In this document: piece after piece, positions 1-8,660 of the stretch
How the letters are laid out: the number at the start of each line of letters is the position of its first letter
How positions within the stretch are numbered: position 1 is the stretch's first letter
Source of the DNA: Actinopolymorpha rutila
Lineage (GTDB): Bacteria > Actinomycetota > Actinomycetes > Propionibacteriales > Actinopolymorphaceae
DNA: 64,000 nt
Assembly: GCF_013407855.1 (NCBI RefSeq)
Contig: NZ_JACBZH010000001.1
Location: 1,364,001 to 1,428,000 of the forward strand
Direction of reading: 5' to 3'
Made by a program: the position numbers and the translations under genes
Notes under the pieces: generated by a model
The model's database searches: none
Told to the model about the DNA's origin: nothing
The model's input: only the letters and a program-made list of their open reading frames with translations

Positions 1-173
1 AGGCCTACAACAACGCACTCGGGGTCAAGAAGGACGGGGCCTACGACACGGTGCGCATCGGCTACGACGATGGCACCTACGACCGACGGCCAGCAAGCGT
101 CTACTACCTCGACCGGGGCCGCTGGGAAGGCTGTGAGACGTACACGGACTTCCAGCCAGCAACGCCGGAATGA
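1..173 (+). CDS. Partial hypothetical protein (3' end only)
   Basis: The window opens inside a reading frame that gives 56 residues before TGA at 171-173. The segment is rich in Tyr, Asp and Gly (for example YDDGTYDRRP followed by VYYLDRGRWEG), so it reads like real protein and not antisense noise. I recognise no family. Its position beside Rep-Int debris suggests it may belong to the same integrated element, but that is inference. The start lies outside the window. Confidence 0.5.
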   Translation, partial: AYNNALGVKKDGAYDTVRIGYDDGTYDRRPASVYYLDRGRWEGCETYTDFQPATPE

Positions 174-499
174 TCCACGACGTCCGCTGGACTTGAGGCT
201 GAGACACCCGGCAACAGACTCGGCCGCGAAGGCCCACATCGACAGGATCAGCCGAGCCATCACGTGCCGCCGACGAGGCTAAGGAGGAGATGGCCAGGTC
301 ACCCATGCCGTCGATCCCGCCACCCGACCGCGTAGGCGCTCCGACCTCCATGCTTCCCAAGCTGTCAGCTGCCGTGCCACATACGTGCCACACGCCGCGG
401 CCACGCCTCGGTGATCATCGGTCGCCAGCGGTCAGTTCGAGGTTCCCACCGCTACGCCTGAGCCCGGTGCCCGTGAGCGCTGATCTTCCAAGCTGGCTA
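174..499. other. No gene recognised
   Basis: About 325 bases between the partial gene and the DUF2750 gene. A long frame starting near 290 with a good AGGAG runs rightwards, but it lies mostly antisense to the DUF2750 gene and has a Pro/Arg-rich shadow-like composition, so it is not called. I see no RNA gene, repeat or terminator here. Confidence 0.4.
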
Positions 500-874
500 T
501 TACTGGCGCGCCGTCGGCCCGGGGCGCTCCGCGAGTGCCAGCCGATCGACGACCGAAGCGGGTTCAAGGTCGTAGCCAGTCGCACGAGCACCAGTCCAGT
601 TGAGACCGACAAGCAAGCTGTCTCGTCGAAGGCCGGGCAACCAGCGGTCCCGCCAGGTCTTGAGCGGGATACTCTCCGGCTCGAAGCCGGCGTACGAGGG
701 AACAGTCGAGATAAGGCGCTTCACCCGGGCCTCGGTCGACCAGAAGGGCATCGCCCTCCTGCCGTCTTCGTTCTGCGGCGCAGGGATGCCGTCACGATCA
801 CGCAGGGTCCAGACCACCTGGCTGTGCACCGCTTCCTCGAAGAAGGCAGACGCCTGTGACGCACTCTGGCTCAT
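500..874 (-). CDS. DUF2750 family protein
   Basis: A 124-residue protein beginning MSQSASQASAFFEEAV. It matches the general pattern of the DUF2750 family: an early aromatic stretch, then an FWST segment, a run ending VPSYAGFEPESIPLKTW, and a C-terminal WLPGLRRDSLLVGLNWTG block followed by GYDLEP. The function of the family is unknown. The frame is open further upstream, but ATG at 872-874 is chosen because it follows a purine-rich GGGA-type Shine-Dalgarno and gives the usual family length. It may be cargo of, or a neighbour to, the decayed element. Confidence 0.75.
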   Translation of the reverse strand: MSQSASQASAFFEEAVHSQVVWTLRDRDGIPAPQNEDGRRAMPFWSTEARVKRLISTVPSYAGFEPESIPLKTWRDRWLPGLRRDSLLVGLNWTGARATGYDLEPASVVDRLALAERPGPTARQ

Positions 875-1220
875 GGCCCCCGTCCCTGCGAAGTCCTTCA
901 CTCGCCCTGCTGACGGTACCGCCTCGGCGATTCGTAAGCGGGTGCCCTCTGCAAGGCAGGGGTGGGAGAGCCGCACTCGTGCCCCTCACGTGCCCCCGAA
1001 CTGCCCTTACTGGACGTTAACGATCAACGCCCTCCGCATCAAACCACGCTCCACGCCAGCTAGCTGCCGCGACGCCACGCGCGCCGGAACCCACTCGTAA
1101 TGCGTCGCTCGTTGCTAACGCGATTGCCAACAGGAGGGTTGGACGATCTCGGACTGTCCCGGCCGACTTCGGCTGCCTACGGATAGGAGGGCCACGCGAG
1201 CCTTGCCAACTGTGGGAATG

Positions 1221-1424
1221 TCGCTCGTCGACGAGCTGGCGGGTTAAGGCTGCGATCCAGTTGGCGTCGGGTGCGGTGACGATGACCTCGCTGACGTCAT
1301 GCAGGCTTGCGCTCGTCGGCGCCGAGCTGGTCGATGATCCCGCGGGCCTCCTCTTCGGACTTTCCGAGTCCGACCCAGCCGGTCATGATCTGCCCGTGGT
1401 CGCTTAGCCCGACCCAGCGGCGCC
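1221..1424 (-). pseudogene. Debris with a CutA-like fragment
   Basis: On the minus strand, 1295 to 1221 encodes VSEVIVTAPDANWIAALTR followed by QLVDER, which resembles the N-terminal strand and helix of actinobacterial CutA1 (divalent-cation tolerance) proteins, where TAPDADWL and a TRxLVDER-like helix are typical. After that the frame runs into unrelated sequence with no GHNI/SIYRW continuation, so the gene is truncated. Just upstream, in another frame and ending at 1298, is a 28-42 residue fragment ending GIIDQLGADERKPA that I cannot assign. Both look like remnants left by deletion within an integrated element. The CutA match is by eye only. Confidence 0.45.
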
Positions 1425-1427
1425 ACT

Positions 1428-2066
1428 GTGACCGCGATGGCCCGCGGCGCATCTTCCGATTACCGGCGCTGGCTCTCGCACGTGCATTCGGCAGCGGGTT
1501 GTTCCCAGCCGGTGCGGTTGGCGGGCATGGTCCGCACCACCAACGTCAACACCAGAACGGGTGAGGTCACCGAGACGAAGACCGTGACCGAGGACATGCC
1601 CGACGGGGTGATCTACAAGGCATGCGGCAATCGCCGGGCGTCGGTGTGCCCTTCCTGTGCAGAGATCTACCGCGCCGATGCCTACCAGCTGGTGCTCGCC
1701 GGTATGCGCGGCGGCAAGGGCGTCCCTGAGACCGTGTCGGGTGGGCCGCTGCGGGTCGGCAACTTCCGGCAGCGGATGTGGACTCCTGCGGTGAAGGCGG
1801 CCGGCCTGCAGGGTTTCACCATCCACGGTCTCCGGCACACGGCCGCCTCGCTCTACATCTCCGCGTGTACGCCGCCGAAGGTGGTCCAGCGGGTGCTCGG
1901 CCACGCGTCGGTGGTCATGACGATGGACCTGTACGGCCACCTGTATCCCGACGAGATGGACACCTGGGCCGCACGGCTCAATGAGGTCGCGGGCCAGTCC
2001 GGGGTGTGGCCAGAACGTGGCCAGAACGACGGTTCGGAGACGACGAAGGCGGAGGTCGGCCGGTGA
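1428..2066 (+). pseudogene. Rep-Int fusion remnant of an AICE-type element
   Basis: One open frame of 212 codons joins two unrelated proteins. Residues 1-103 match the N-terminus of RepSA-type replication initiators of pSAM2-like elements (DYRRWLSHVHS, then LPDGVIYKACGNRRASVCPSC-like sequence with its CxxC, YRADAYQL, GGKGVPE). From about residue 104 the frame continues as the catalytic C-terminus of a tyrosine recombinase: HGLRHTAA (His133, Arg136), VLGHASVVMT (His159), and Tyr169 in MDLYGHLYP. The Rep core and the Int N-terminus are missing, so an in-frame deletion of the middle of the element is the simplest explanation. The fusion ends 29 bases before the 3' end of tRNA-Arg, the usual place for int. 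GTG 1428 or ATG 1437 could serve as start. Activity is unlikely. Confidence 0.85.
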
Positions 2067-2094
2067 TCATGGCGCTGACCTGCGGTTCGGTGGG

Positions 2095-2167
2095 TGCCCC
2101 CGGCAGGATTCGAACCTGCGACACACGGTTTAGGAAACCGTTGCTCTATCCCCTGAGCTACGAGGGC
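2095..2167 (-). tRNA. tRNA-Arg(CCU)
   Basis: Reverse complement of 2095-2167 folds as a tRNA: acceptor GCCCTCG with CGGGGGC and discriminator A, D-arm GCTCAGGGGATAGAGC, anticodon stem ACGGT/ACCGT around loop TTCCTAA (anticodon CCT), and T-arm with GGTTCGAATCC. CCA is not encoded. Its 3' end faces the Int fragment, which fits use as the attachment site of the decayed element. Confidence 0.95.
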
Positions 2168-2360
2168 GCGGTTGCTCACCTTACCGGGCGCCGGAGGGTC
2201 GCGAATGCCCAGGACTGCCCTGGCGTGGACGGTACCGCCAGGCCCACGCGGATGAGACCTGCGACAACCGGTTCGCAGGAGTATGGTCCCGCCCATGTCC
2301 CGGCCCCCGGCAGACGTCGGCCCCCGGACGTGCCTGCCAGCCGGGCCGTCCGGAGGCTCG

Positions 2361-2618
2361 TCAGCCGTTCGCCCGACGCCGGCGCAGGGCGCGTACGGCG
2401 CGGACAACGCGAAGCGGGAGCAGTCCGACAAGCGGGGCGCGCCGGCCAAGATCCGCACTGTCCTCACGGTCGAAGGCCGCGGCGTACCGACCCGCGTCGG
2501 CGGCGGTGGGGTAGCGCTTGCTGCCGGCGTTGCCACAACCGCGTTGGCACCGCCAGACCATGGTCTCCCCCTCGGCGGAGAAGCGGTACCGATGGCCGAG
2601 GACCCGACAGCGCAGCAT
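2361..2618 (-). CDS. Small basic zinc-ribbon-like protein
   Basis: An 85-residue protein starting MLRCRVLGHRYRFSAEGE. It has a Cys near the N-terminus and a VWRCQRGCG pair, a possible metal site, followed by KRYPTAADAGRYAAAFD and a hydrophobic then Arg-rich tail. Small proteins of this design are common in actinobacteria but I know no function. ATG 2616-2618 is chosen because the conserved-looking sequence starts there. It is divergent from the MFS gene, with about 120 bases between the starts. Confidence 0.65.
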   Translation of the reverse strand: MLRCRVLGHRYRFSAEGETMVWRCQRGCGNAGSKRYPTAADAGRYAAAFDREDSADLGRRAPLVGLLPLRVVRAVRALRRRRANG

Positions 2619-2739
2619 GACGGCGCATCCTACGGCGCCACCTGGGCGTACGCCATTTCGCCGCGGGGAAGTCCGCCGGCGCGTGCCGAGCATCTCACCG
2701 CGCGTCCCATCCGCCTTCCCTGAGCGAAACGGACTGCCC

Positions 2740-4599
2740 ATGTCGTCAACCACGTTGGACACCATTCGAACCCGGGTCCCGGCCCGGCTCGACCGCCTGC
2801 CATGGTCGCGTTTCCACTGGCGGGTGGTGATCGGCCTCGGCACCGTGTGGATCCTCGACGGGCTCGAGGTGACGATCGTCGGCTCGGTCGCCTCCCGCAT
2901 GATCGAGAAGGGCAGTGGGATCCACCTCACTGCCGGCGACATCGGAACCGCCGCCGCGATCTACGTCCTGGGCGCCTGCCTGGGTGCGTTGTTCTTCGGT
3001 CAGCTCACCGACCGGTTCGGGCGCAAGAAGCTCTTCCTGCTCACGTTGGGCGTCTACATCGTCGCCACGGTGGCCACGGCGTTCGCGTTCGCGCCGTGGT
3101 ACTTCTTCCTGGCCAGGTTCTTCACCGGCATGGGTATCGGCGGGGAGTACTCCGCGATCAACTCAGCGATCGACGAGCTCATCCCCGCCCGCAACCGCGG
3201 GCAGACCGACATCGCCATCAACGGCAGCTACTGGGTCGGCTCCGCGCTCGGCAGCCTGGCCGCGATCGTTCTGCTCTCCGACCTCTTCGCCACCGACCTG
3301 GGCTGGCGGCTGGCGTTCGGGGTGGGCGGCATCTTCGGCCTGGCCATCCTCGTCGTCCGCCGGCACGTACCCGAAAGCCCGCGATGGTTGTTCATCCACG
3401 GTCGGGAGGACGAGGCGGAGAAGATCGTCGACTCGATCGAACGCGAGGTCCGCGCCGAAGCCGACGAGGAACTCCCCGATCCCGGCGAGAGCATCACGGT
3501 TCGCCAGCGCAAGACCATTCCCTTCCGGGAACTCGCCAAGGTCGCGATCAAGAAGTACCCGCACCGCACGCTGCTCGGCCTGGCGTTGTTCATCGGGCAG
3601 GCGTTCCTCTACAACGCGGTCACCTTCGACCTGGGCACCATTCTCAGCACGTACTTCAAGGTCGCCTCCGGTTCGGTGCCGTTCTTCCTGGTCGTGTTCG
3701 CGGTCGGCAACTTCCTCGGTCCGCTGTTGCTGGGAAGGCTTTTCGACACTGTCGGGCGTAAGCCGATGATCGCGGGAAGCTACCTCGGCGCCGCCGTGGT
3801 GACGGCCGTGGTCGGCTTCCTGCTCCTGAGCAACTCGCTGAACTCCGTGTCGTTCATCGTGCTGCTGGCGTTCGGGTTCTTCATCGCCTCGGCCGGCGCC
3901 AGCTCGGCGTACCTCACGGTCAGCGAGATCTTCCCGATGGAGACCCGGGCGCTCGCGATCGCGTTGTTCTACGCGGTCGGTACGGCGATCGGCGGCATCA
4001 CCGGGCCGCTGCTGTTCGGCCAGTTCATCCACAGCGGCAACCTCGGGCTGGTGGCGCTGGGCTTCTTCATCGGCGCCATCGCGATGGCCTTCGGTGGCGT
4101 GGCCGAGCTGGCGTTCGGAGTGCGCGCCGAGCAGCAGTCCCTGGAGAACATCGCCCGTCCGCTCACCGCGGAGGATCCCGACGAAGGTGCGGGTGCGGGA
4201 GAGCAGGAGGAAGCAGGAGCGGAGAACGACGAGCGGGCGAGGGCGCGAGCAGCCGAGGCCGAACGCGACGAACGCATCGCCCGGCGGTCCGAACGCCTGC
4301 GCACGCAGCGATACCGCCCCGGCCCGGGTACGTCGTTCTACTCGCCCGGCATGCACGCCTCCGGAGCCTCGCCGAGCCAGAGCCGGGTGGCCGGAGAACG
4401 CGCCCTCGACGAGGAGGTCGCCCGGATCGCCAACCTGGTACGCGAACGCGGGACGATCGACCGGGAGACGCTGTTCCGTGAACTCGGCGCCCGCCGGTGG
4501 GGCCCCCGCCGGTTCGACGCCGCGCTGCGGACCGCCGTCACCGAGGGTGTCATCCGGCCGACGGGCCGGCGGCAGTTCGGCCCGCCCGAGGATCAGTAG
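2740..4599 (+). CDS. MFS transporter with charged C-terminal winged-helix-like tail
   Basis: A 619-residue protein. Residues about 25-480 form a twelve-helix major facilitator core of the sugar/metabolite porter type: GQLTDRFGRKKLF in the loop after helix 2, a GMGIGGEYSAINSAIDELIP segment typical of this family, RHVPESPRWL before the central loop, and a matching LGRLFDTVGRKPMI in the second half. The substrate is not deducible. After helix 12 comes an acidic then Arg/Glu-rich stretch (about 485-550), and a final 65 residues (ARIANLVRERGTIDRETLF, RRWGPRRFDAALRTAVTEG, VIRPTGRRQF) that look like a small winged helix. That tail is unusual for an MFS porter. ATG 2740 starts a typical cytoplasmic N-terminus. 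Confidence 0.85.
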   Translation: MSSTTLDTIRTRVPARLDRLPWSRFHWRVVIGLGTVWILDGLEVTIVGSVASRMIEKGSGIHLTAGDIGTAAAIYVLGACLGALFFGQLTDRFGRKKLFLLTLGVYIVATVATAFAFAPWYFFLARFFTGMGIGGEYSAINSAIDELIPARNRGQTDIAINGSYWVGSALGSLAAIVLLSDLFATDLGWRLAFGVGGIFGLAILVVRRHVPESPRWLFIHGREDEAEKIVDSIEREVRAEADEELPDPGESITVRQRKTIPFRELAKVAIKKYPHRTLLGLALFIGQAFLYNAVTFDLGTILSTYFKVASGSVPFFLVVFAVGNFLGPLLLGRLFDTVGRKPMIAGSYLGAAVVTAVVGFLLLSNSLNSVSFIVLLAFGFFIASAGASSAYLTVSEIFPMETRALAIALFYAVGTAIGGITGPLLFGQFIHSGNLGLVALGFFIGAIAMAFGGVAELAFGVRAEQQSLENIARPLTAEDPDEGAGAGEQEEAGAENDERARARAAEAERDERIARRSERLRTQRYRPGPGTSFYSPGMHASGASPSQSRVAGERALDEEVARIANLVRERGTIDRETLFRELGARRWGPRRFDAALRTAVTEGVIRPTGRRQFGPPEDQ

Positions 4600-5516
4600 C
4601 CGCGTTCCACCTCGACCAGCCCGACCAGCTCCTCGCCCGCGACATAGCGGCGGACGTTCTCGTACACCCGCGTGGTGAGTCCGGGAATGAGCAGGCTGGG
4701 CGGGTTGGCCGAGTGGGGCGTGATCAGCGCGCGCGGCTCGTCCCACAGTGGGTGCCCGTCCGGCAGCGGCTCGGGGTCGGTGACGTCCAGGCCGGCCCCG
4801 GCGATGGTGCCAGCCCGCAGGGCCTCGACCAGCGCGTCGGTGTCGATCAGCGAGCCCCGGGCGATGTTGACCAGCCAGGCGTGCGGCTGCATCAGCTTCA
4901 GCTCCCGGGCGCCGATCAGGTGCTTGGTCTCGGCCGTCGAGGGGGCGCCGATCACGACCACGTCGGAGGCGGTGAGTACGTCGTCCAGCCGGTCCGGGGT
5001 GTAGGTCTCCGCGGCACCCGGCACCGGCGTGCCCGACCGGGTGATCGCGAGCACGCGTACCCGCAGCGGCTCCAGCATCCGGATCAGCGCGCGGCCGATC
5101 CCGCCGCAGCCCACGATGCCGACCGTGGAGTCCAGCAGAGTGCCCGACCGCACGTCGGTCCAGGTGCGCTCACCGGCGAGCGTGTGCAGCCGACGTACGC
5201 CGGCGAGCATGAGCGCCAGCGTGTGCTCGGCGACACCGTCGGCGTAGCTGCCGACTGCGCAGGTGTAGACCTTGCCGGAGGTGAAGATGCCGGCCCGGAA
5301 CCACGACTCGATGCCGGCCGACGGAAGCTGCACCCACCTGATCCCGTCGTGGTCGACGTCCTTGAACTGGTCCGGCGAGCCGCCCCACCACACCAGTGCC
5401 TCGGCCTGCGCGGCGTCGTCGGTCACCTCGCCACCGGCCGACTTCACGGCGTCGAGGAGTTCGGGAAGCTGCTGCGGGCCGACGTAGATCTTGGGAGTAC
5501 GTGCACCGGAGGTCAT
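4593..5516 (-). CDS. D-isomer-specific 2-hydroxyacid dehydrogenase
   Basis: A 307-residue NAD(P)-dependent oxidoreductase of the D-2-hydroxyacid dehydrogenase family, which interconverts 2-oxoacids and D-2-hydroxyacids. The nucleotide-binding site is VGIVGCGGIGRAL (residues 132-144). The catalytic set is present: Arg220 in NIARGSLIDTDALVEAL, Glu249 in DPEPLPDGHPLW and His268 in ITPHSA. The exact substrate is unknown. Its last codons overlap the 3' end of the convergent MFS gene by 7 bases. ATG 5516 is chosen because upstream codons look non-coding. Confidence 0.9.
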   Translation of the reverse strand: MTSGARTPKIYVGPQQLPELLDAVKSAGGEVTDDAAQAEALVWWGGSPDQFKDVDHDGIRWVQLPSAGIESWFRAGIFTSGKVYTCAVGSYADGVAEHTLALMLAGVRRLHTLAGERTWTDVRSGTLLDSTVGIVGCGGIGRALIRMLEPLRVRVLAITRSGTPVPGAAETYTPDRLDDVLTASDVVVIGAPSTAETKHLIGARELKLMQPHAWLVNIARGSLIDTDALVEALRAGTIAGAGLDVTDPEPLPDGHPLWDEPRALITPHSANPPSLLIPGLTTRVYENVRRYVAGEELVGLVEVERGY

Positions 5517-5592
5517 GCGTCCAGTATCTCCGCGCCGGTGTTTCCCGCGATCAGCGGTGCTCGGCCCACCGCCCTCGGCCCGTCCGCCGTTC

Positions 5593-6378
5593 TCAGCTTG
5601 CCCGCCTGGCAACGTCGTCGGCGGTGACGTCGAGCAGGAACCGCTGCGCCGGGCTGAGCCGGGCGTACGTCGTGGAACGGATGTAGGCCTTCTGGTCCAG
5701 CTGCTGGGCGAGGTCGCGGGCGCAGAACGCCATGTGCATCGCGCGCCTGGGCCGGTCGGAGCTGTTCAGCGTCCCGCCGTGCCACAGGTGGCTGTTGAAG
5801 ATCACCACCGTGCCGGCGGGGGCGAGCAGCTGAACCTGGCCGGGGTGGGCATCCTTGGGGTCGGCCATCTCCGTGCCGGGAAGCTTGGCCCACCGGTGCG
5901 AGCCCGGGACCACGCGGGTGGCGCCGTTGTCGGCGGTGAAGTCGTCCAGCAGCCAGATGGAGTTGCACACGCGGTACGCACCGGGTTGGACGGGCTCGCC
6001 GTAGTCGGCGTGCAGGCCCTGGAGTCCCTTGCCCGGACGGGAGGCGCGGCTGTTGAGGGAGAACACCTTGAACTCACCGAGTACGTGCCGCATCCCCGCC
6101 AGCACCCTCGGATGGGTGAAGCAGACGTCGAACATCGGGTCCTTGTTGATCAGATCCGACAGCCGGTCCGCGCCCTCTTCCTGGTGCACCTCCAGACCGG
6201 CGCTTTCCCCTTCGGCGGCGGTGAGCTCTGCCAGCCGGGTGTTGAACGCCGCGACCTGCTCGGAGCCGAGGATGCCCGGCAGCGGGAGGAAACCGTCCCG
6301 GTCGAGCTGGTCCTTTTCCTTCGCGGACAGGGTTTCGTCGGTGACGGCGAGGTCGCCTAGTGCGGTCGCCATGTCCAT
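5593..6378 (-). CDS. Phytanoyl-CoA dioxygenase (PhyH) family protein
   Basis: A 261-residue Fe(II)/2-oxoglutarate-dependent oxygenase of the PhyH family, which usually hydroxylates small acids, acyl groups or natural products. The iron triad is visible as His123 and Asp125 in LQGLHADYGEP and His200 in NSHLWHGGTLN, with a 2-oxoglutarate-binding Arg in SDRPRRAMHM. Sequences such as NSIWLLDDFTADNGATRVV and PGSHRW are typical of the double-stranded beta-helix fold. ATG 6378 has GGAG 6 bases upstream; a second ATG lies 6 bases downstream. It may pair functionally with the aldo/keto reductase upstream, but a strong hairpin separates them. Confidence 0.88.
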   Translation of the reverse strand: MDMATALGDLAVTDETLSAKEKDQLDRDGFLPLPGILGSEQVAAFNTRLAELTAAEGESAGLEVHQEEGADRLSDLINKDPMFDVCFTHPRVLAGMRHVLGEFKVFSLNSRASRPGKGLQGLHADYGEPVQPGAYRVCNSIWLLDDFTADNGATRVVPGSHRWAKLPGTEMADPKDAHPGQVQLLAPAGTVVIFNSHLWHGGTLNSSDRPRRAMHMAFCARDLAQQLDQKAYIRSTTYARLSPAQRFLLDVTADDVARRAS

Positions 6379-6501
6379 GGTGCGCTCCGTTCGGTCGTGT
6401 CCCGCGCTCCATGGTTCGCCGCGTTCGGGCGGGTGTTCCACCCGTTGGCCGCCTGCGGCCGCCGCTGACCGCCTGCGGTCGCCGCGTGGCCCGAAATGGC
6501 T

Positions 6502-6549
6502 GACGCCGCATCCGGCCCGGGAGCCAGGGTCCGGGCCGGATGCGGCGTC
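6502..6549 (-). terminator. Strong hairpin after the aldo/keto reductase gene
   Basis: A perfect 19-bp inverted repeat (6502-6520 with 6531-6549) around a 10-base loop, 24 bases past the stop of the leftward aldo/keto reductase gene and before the PhyH gene. There is no T-run, as is common for actinobacterial terminators. Confidence 0.75.
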
Positions 6550-6572
6550 GGTTCAGCAGTCCGGGCGGCCGG

Positions 6573-7367
6573 TCACGCCTCGGACAGGTTGTCGATCGCG
6601 GTGAGCTCGTCCGCGGACAGCTCGAAGTCGAACACGTCGATGTTGGACTCGATGCGCTCACGCTTGGCCGACTTCGGGATCACCACGACGCCGCGCTGCA
6701 GGTGCCAGCGCACGATCACCTGCGGGACGGTCTTGCCGTACTTGTCGGCGAGTCCGGTCAGCACCGGGTCGTCCAGCTTGGCGGCGCGGAACGGGCTGTA
6801 GCCCTCCACCACGACGCCGCGCTCCCGGCTGCCCTCGAGCAGTTCACGGTCGAACTGCACGGGGCTCCACTTGATCTGGTTGACCGCGGGCGTCACGCCG
6901 GTCTGCGAGGTGAGCTCGTCGATCTGGTCCAGGGAGTAGTTGCTCACGCCGATGTGGCGTACGAGCCCCTCCTTCTGCGCCTCGACGAACACCTTCCACG
7001 ACTCCACGCCGGCGGTGCCGTTCGGCGGCCAGTGGATCAGCCACAGGTCGAGGTGGTCCACGCCGAGCTTGTCCAGGCTCTCCTGGAGGGTCTGCCGCTC
7101 CCGGCCGACGTGGTCCGGCGGCAGCTTGGTGGTGACGAAGACCTGGTCGCGGGGTACGCCGCTGTCGCGCAGCGCGGCGCCGACCTGGTCCTCGTTGCCG
7201 TAGCCGGTGGCCGTGTCGAGGTGACGGTAGCCGGCTTCCAGCGCCCAGCTGACGGCCTGACGGGCCTCGTCGCCGGAGAGCTGCCAGGTGCCGAACCCGA
7301 TCAGGGGGATGCGGGCGTCGGGGGAGAGCGGTGCGGTGAGTTGGGAGGACAGGCCGATGTCAGTCAT
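6573..7367 (-). CDS. Aldo/keto reductase (AKR5-like)
   Basis: A 264-residue NADPH-dependent carbonyl reductase with a TIM-barrel fold. The catalytic tetrad is intact: Asp51 and Tyr56 in YRHLDTATGYGNE, Lys81 in VFVTTKLPP and His112 in LWLIHWP. VIPKSAKRERIESNIDVFDF at the C-terminus is the cofactor-binding IPKS block typical of 2,5-diketogluconate reductase-like members. ATG 7367 is chosen; it is divergent from the luciferase-like gene. The physiological substrate cannot be told from sequence. Confidence 0.92.
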   Translation of the reverse strand: MTDIGLSSQLTAPLSPDARIPLIGFGTWQLSGDEARQAVSWALEAGYRHLDTATGYGNEDQVGAALRDSGVPRDQVFVTTKLPPDHVGRERQTLQESLDKLGVDHLDLWLIHWPPNGTAGVESWKVFVEAQKEGLVRHIGVSNYSLDQIDELTSQTGVTPAVNQIKWSPVQFDRELLEGSRERGVVVEGYSPFRAAKLDDPVLTGLADKYGKTVPQVIVRWHLQRGVVVIPKSAKRERIESNIDVFDFELSADELTAIDNLSEA

Positions 7368-7474
7368 GCCATCGGTCCTACCCCGTGACACCCGCTGAAC
7401 GCCAACCGGATGGCCCGTCAGGGGTGCGCTGGCCAGATGTGGCCGAACCGGCTCCCGGAGGTACGTTCGGAAAC

Positions 7475-8602
7475 GTGTCCGACTCGATGTCCCAGCCTCA
7501 GTCCCTGTCCCAGCCTCAGTCCCAGTCAACAGCCGCAGCCGACCTCGCCGACGCCTCGGCGACCGGCCGGATCCCACTCTCCGTACTCGAACTCGCCCCG
7601 GTCGGTGAGGGGCAGACGAGCGCGGAGGCGCTGAACGCGGCCGCGACGCTGGCCCAGCGGGCCGAGGAACTCGGCTACCGCCGCTTCTGGGTGGCCGAGC
7701 ACCACAACATGCCCGGGGTCGCGTCCACGTCACCGGGTGTGTTCATCGGGCACGTGGCCGCGCGAACCAGGAGCATCCGGGTCGGCTCGGGCGGGGTGAT
7801 GTTGCCCAACCACCCGCCGCTGGTGGTCGCCGAGCAGTTCGCGATGCTGGAGGCGCTGAGCCCGGGGCGGATCGACCTCGGCATCGGCCGCGCGCCGGGC
7901 ACCGACCCCGCCACCGCGGCGGCACTGCGCCGGACGAAGGAAGGACTCGGCGCCGAGGACTTCCCGCAGGAGCTCGCCGACCTGCTCGACCTGCTGGGCA
8001 TCGAGGACGGCGGCGGCCGGCTCGCCCTACGGCGGATGAGCGCCACGCCCGTGGCGACCTCGGCACCCGACGTCTGGTTGCTCGGGTCCAGCGGCTACAG
8101 CGCGCAGGTCGCCGGGATGCTGGGGCTGCCGTTCGCGTTCGCCCACCACTTCAGCGCGGCCAACACCCTGCCCGCGATGGAGCTGTACCGCTCGACCTTC
8201 CGGCCGTCCGCGCGGCTGCCCGAGCCGTACGCCATGGTCACCCAGTCGGTCTACGTAGCCGACACCGCCGAGGAGGCGGAGGCGATCGCCCGGCCGGCCC
8301 GGCTGGCGCAGGTGTCGCTGTACACCGGCCGCCCGCGACGGACTCCCACGCCGGAGGAGGCCGCCGCGCACGAGTGGACCGACGCCGAGCTCCGGATCAT
8401 CGAGCAGGGCCCGAGCAGGCCCACCATCGGCGACCCGAAGTCCGTGCTCGCCGAGCTCACCGGCCTGGTGACCGCCACCGGTGCGAACGAGCTGATGGTG
8501 ACGACGATGACGCACGGACTGGCCGAACGCCTGCACAGCTTCGAACTGCTCGCGCAGGCCTGGCCGGGCGTAGGCGTTCAGGCCGGGCCCCGAGCCGGGT
8601 AG
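7475..8602 (+). CDS. LLM-class flavin-dependent oxidoreductase
   Basis: A 375-residue luciferase-like monooxygenase (bacterial-luciferase TIM barrel, FMNH2/F420 type). Typical blocks are LSVLELAPVGEGQTSAEALN near the N-terminus, YRRFWVAEHHNMPGVAS, GSGGVMLPNHPPLVVAEQFA and LSPGRIDLGIGRAPGTDP. This matches the subgroup annotated as MsnO8-like or alkanal-monooxygenase-like oxidoreductases; the substrate is unknown. GTG 7475 is taken as start with GGAGG 14 bases upstream; the 20 residues before the core contain a short Ser-Gln repeat (SQPQSLSQPQSQS), so ATG 7487 or an earlier GTG at 7385 is possible. Confidence 0.88.
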   Translation: MSDSMSQPQSLSQPQSQSTAAADLADASATGRIPLSVLELAPVGEGQTSAEALNAAATLAQRAEELGYRRFWVAEHHNMPGVASTSPGVFIGHVAARTRSIRVGSGGVMLPNHPPLVVAEQFAMLEALSPGRIDLGIGRAPGTDPATAAALRRTKEGLGAEDFPQELADLLDLLGIEDGGGRLALRRMSATPVATSAPDVWLLGSSGYSAQVAGMLGLPFAFAHHFSAANTLPAMELYRSTFRPSARLPEPYAMVTQSVYVADTAEEAEAIARPARLAQVSLYTGRPRRTPTPEEAAAHEWTDAELRIIEQGPSRPTIGDPKSVLAELTGLVTATGANELMVTTMTHGLAERLHSFELLAQAWPGVGVQAGPRAG

Positions 8603-8660
8603 CCGGAGACCGGAAGCAATTGGGTTGCGCTCGGGCTCGCCGGGCCGCACGCTCCTCCCC

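Noticed and set aside
290..859. Rightward frame of 189 codons with a good AGGAG
   Set aside because: It lies antisense to the DUF2750 gene for most of its length, has Pro/Arg-rich composition without any recognisable motif, and the opposite strand carries a family match.
3163..4746. Leftward frame of over 500 codons opposite the MFS gene
   Set aside because: Arg/Gly/Ala/His-rich antisense shadow of a GC-rich gene; the same holds for long frames opposite the acylase, moeA-moaC, MATE/phosphotransferase, esterase-GT2, GT39 and guaB1 genes.
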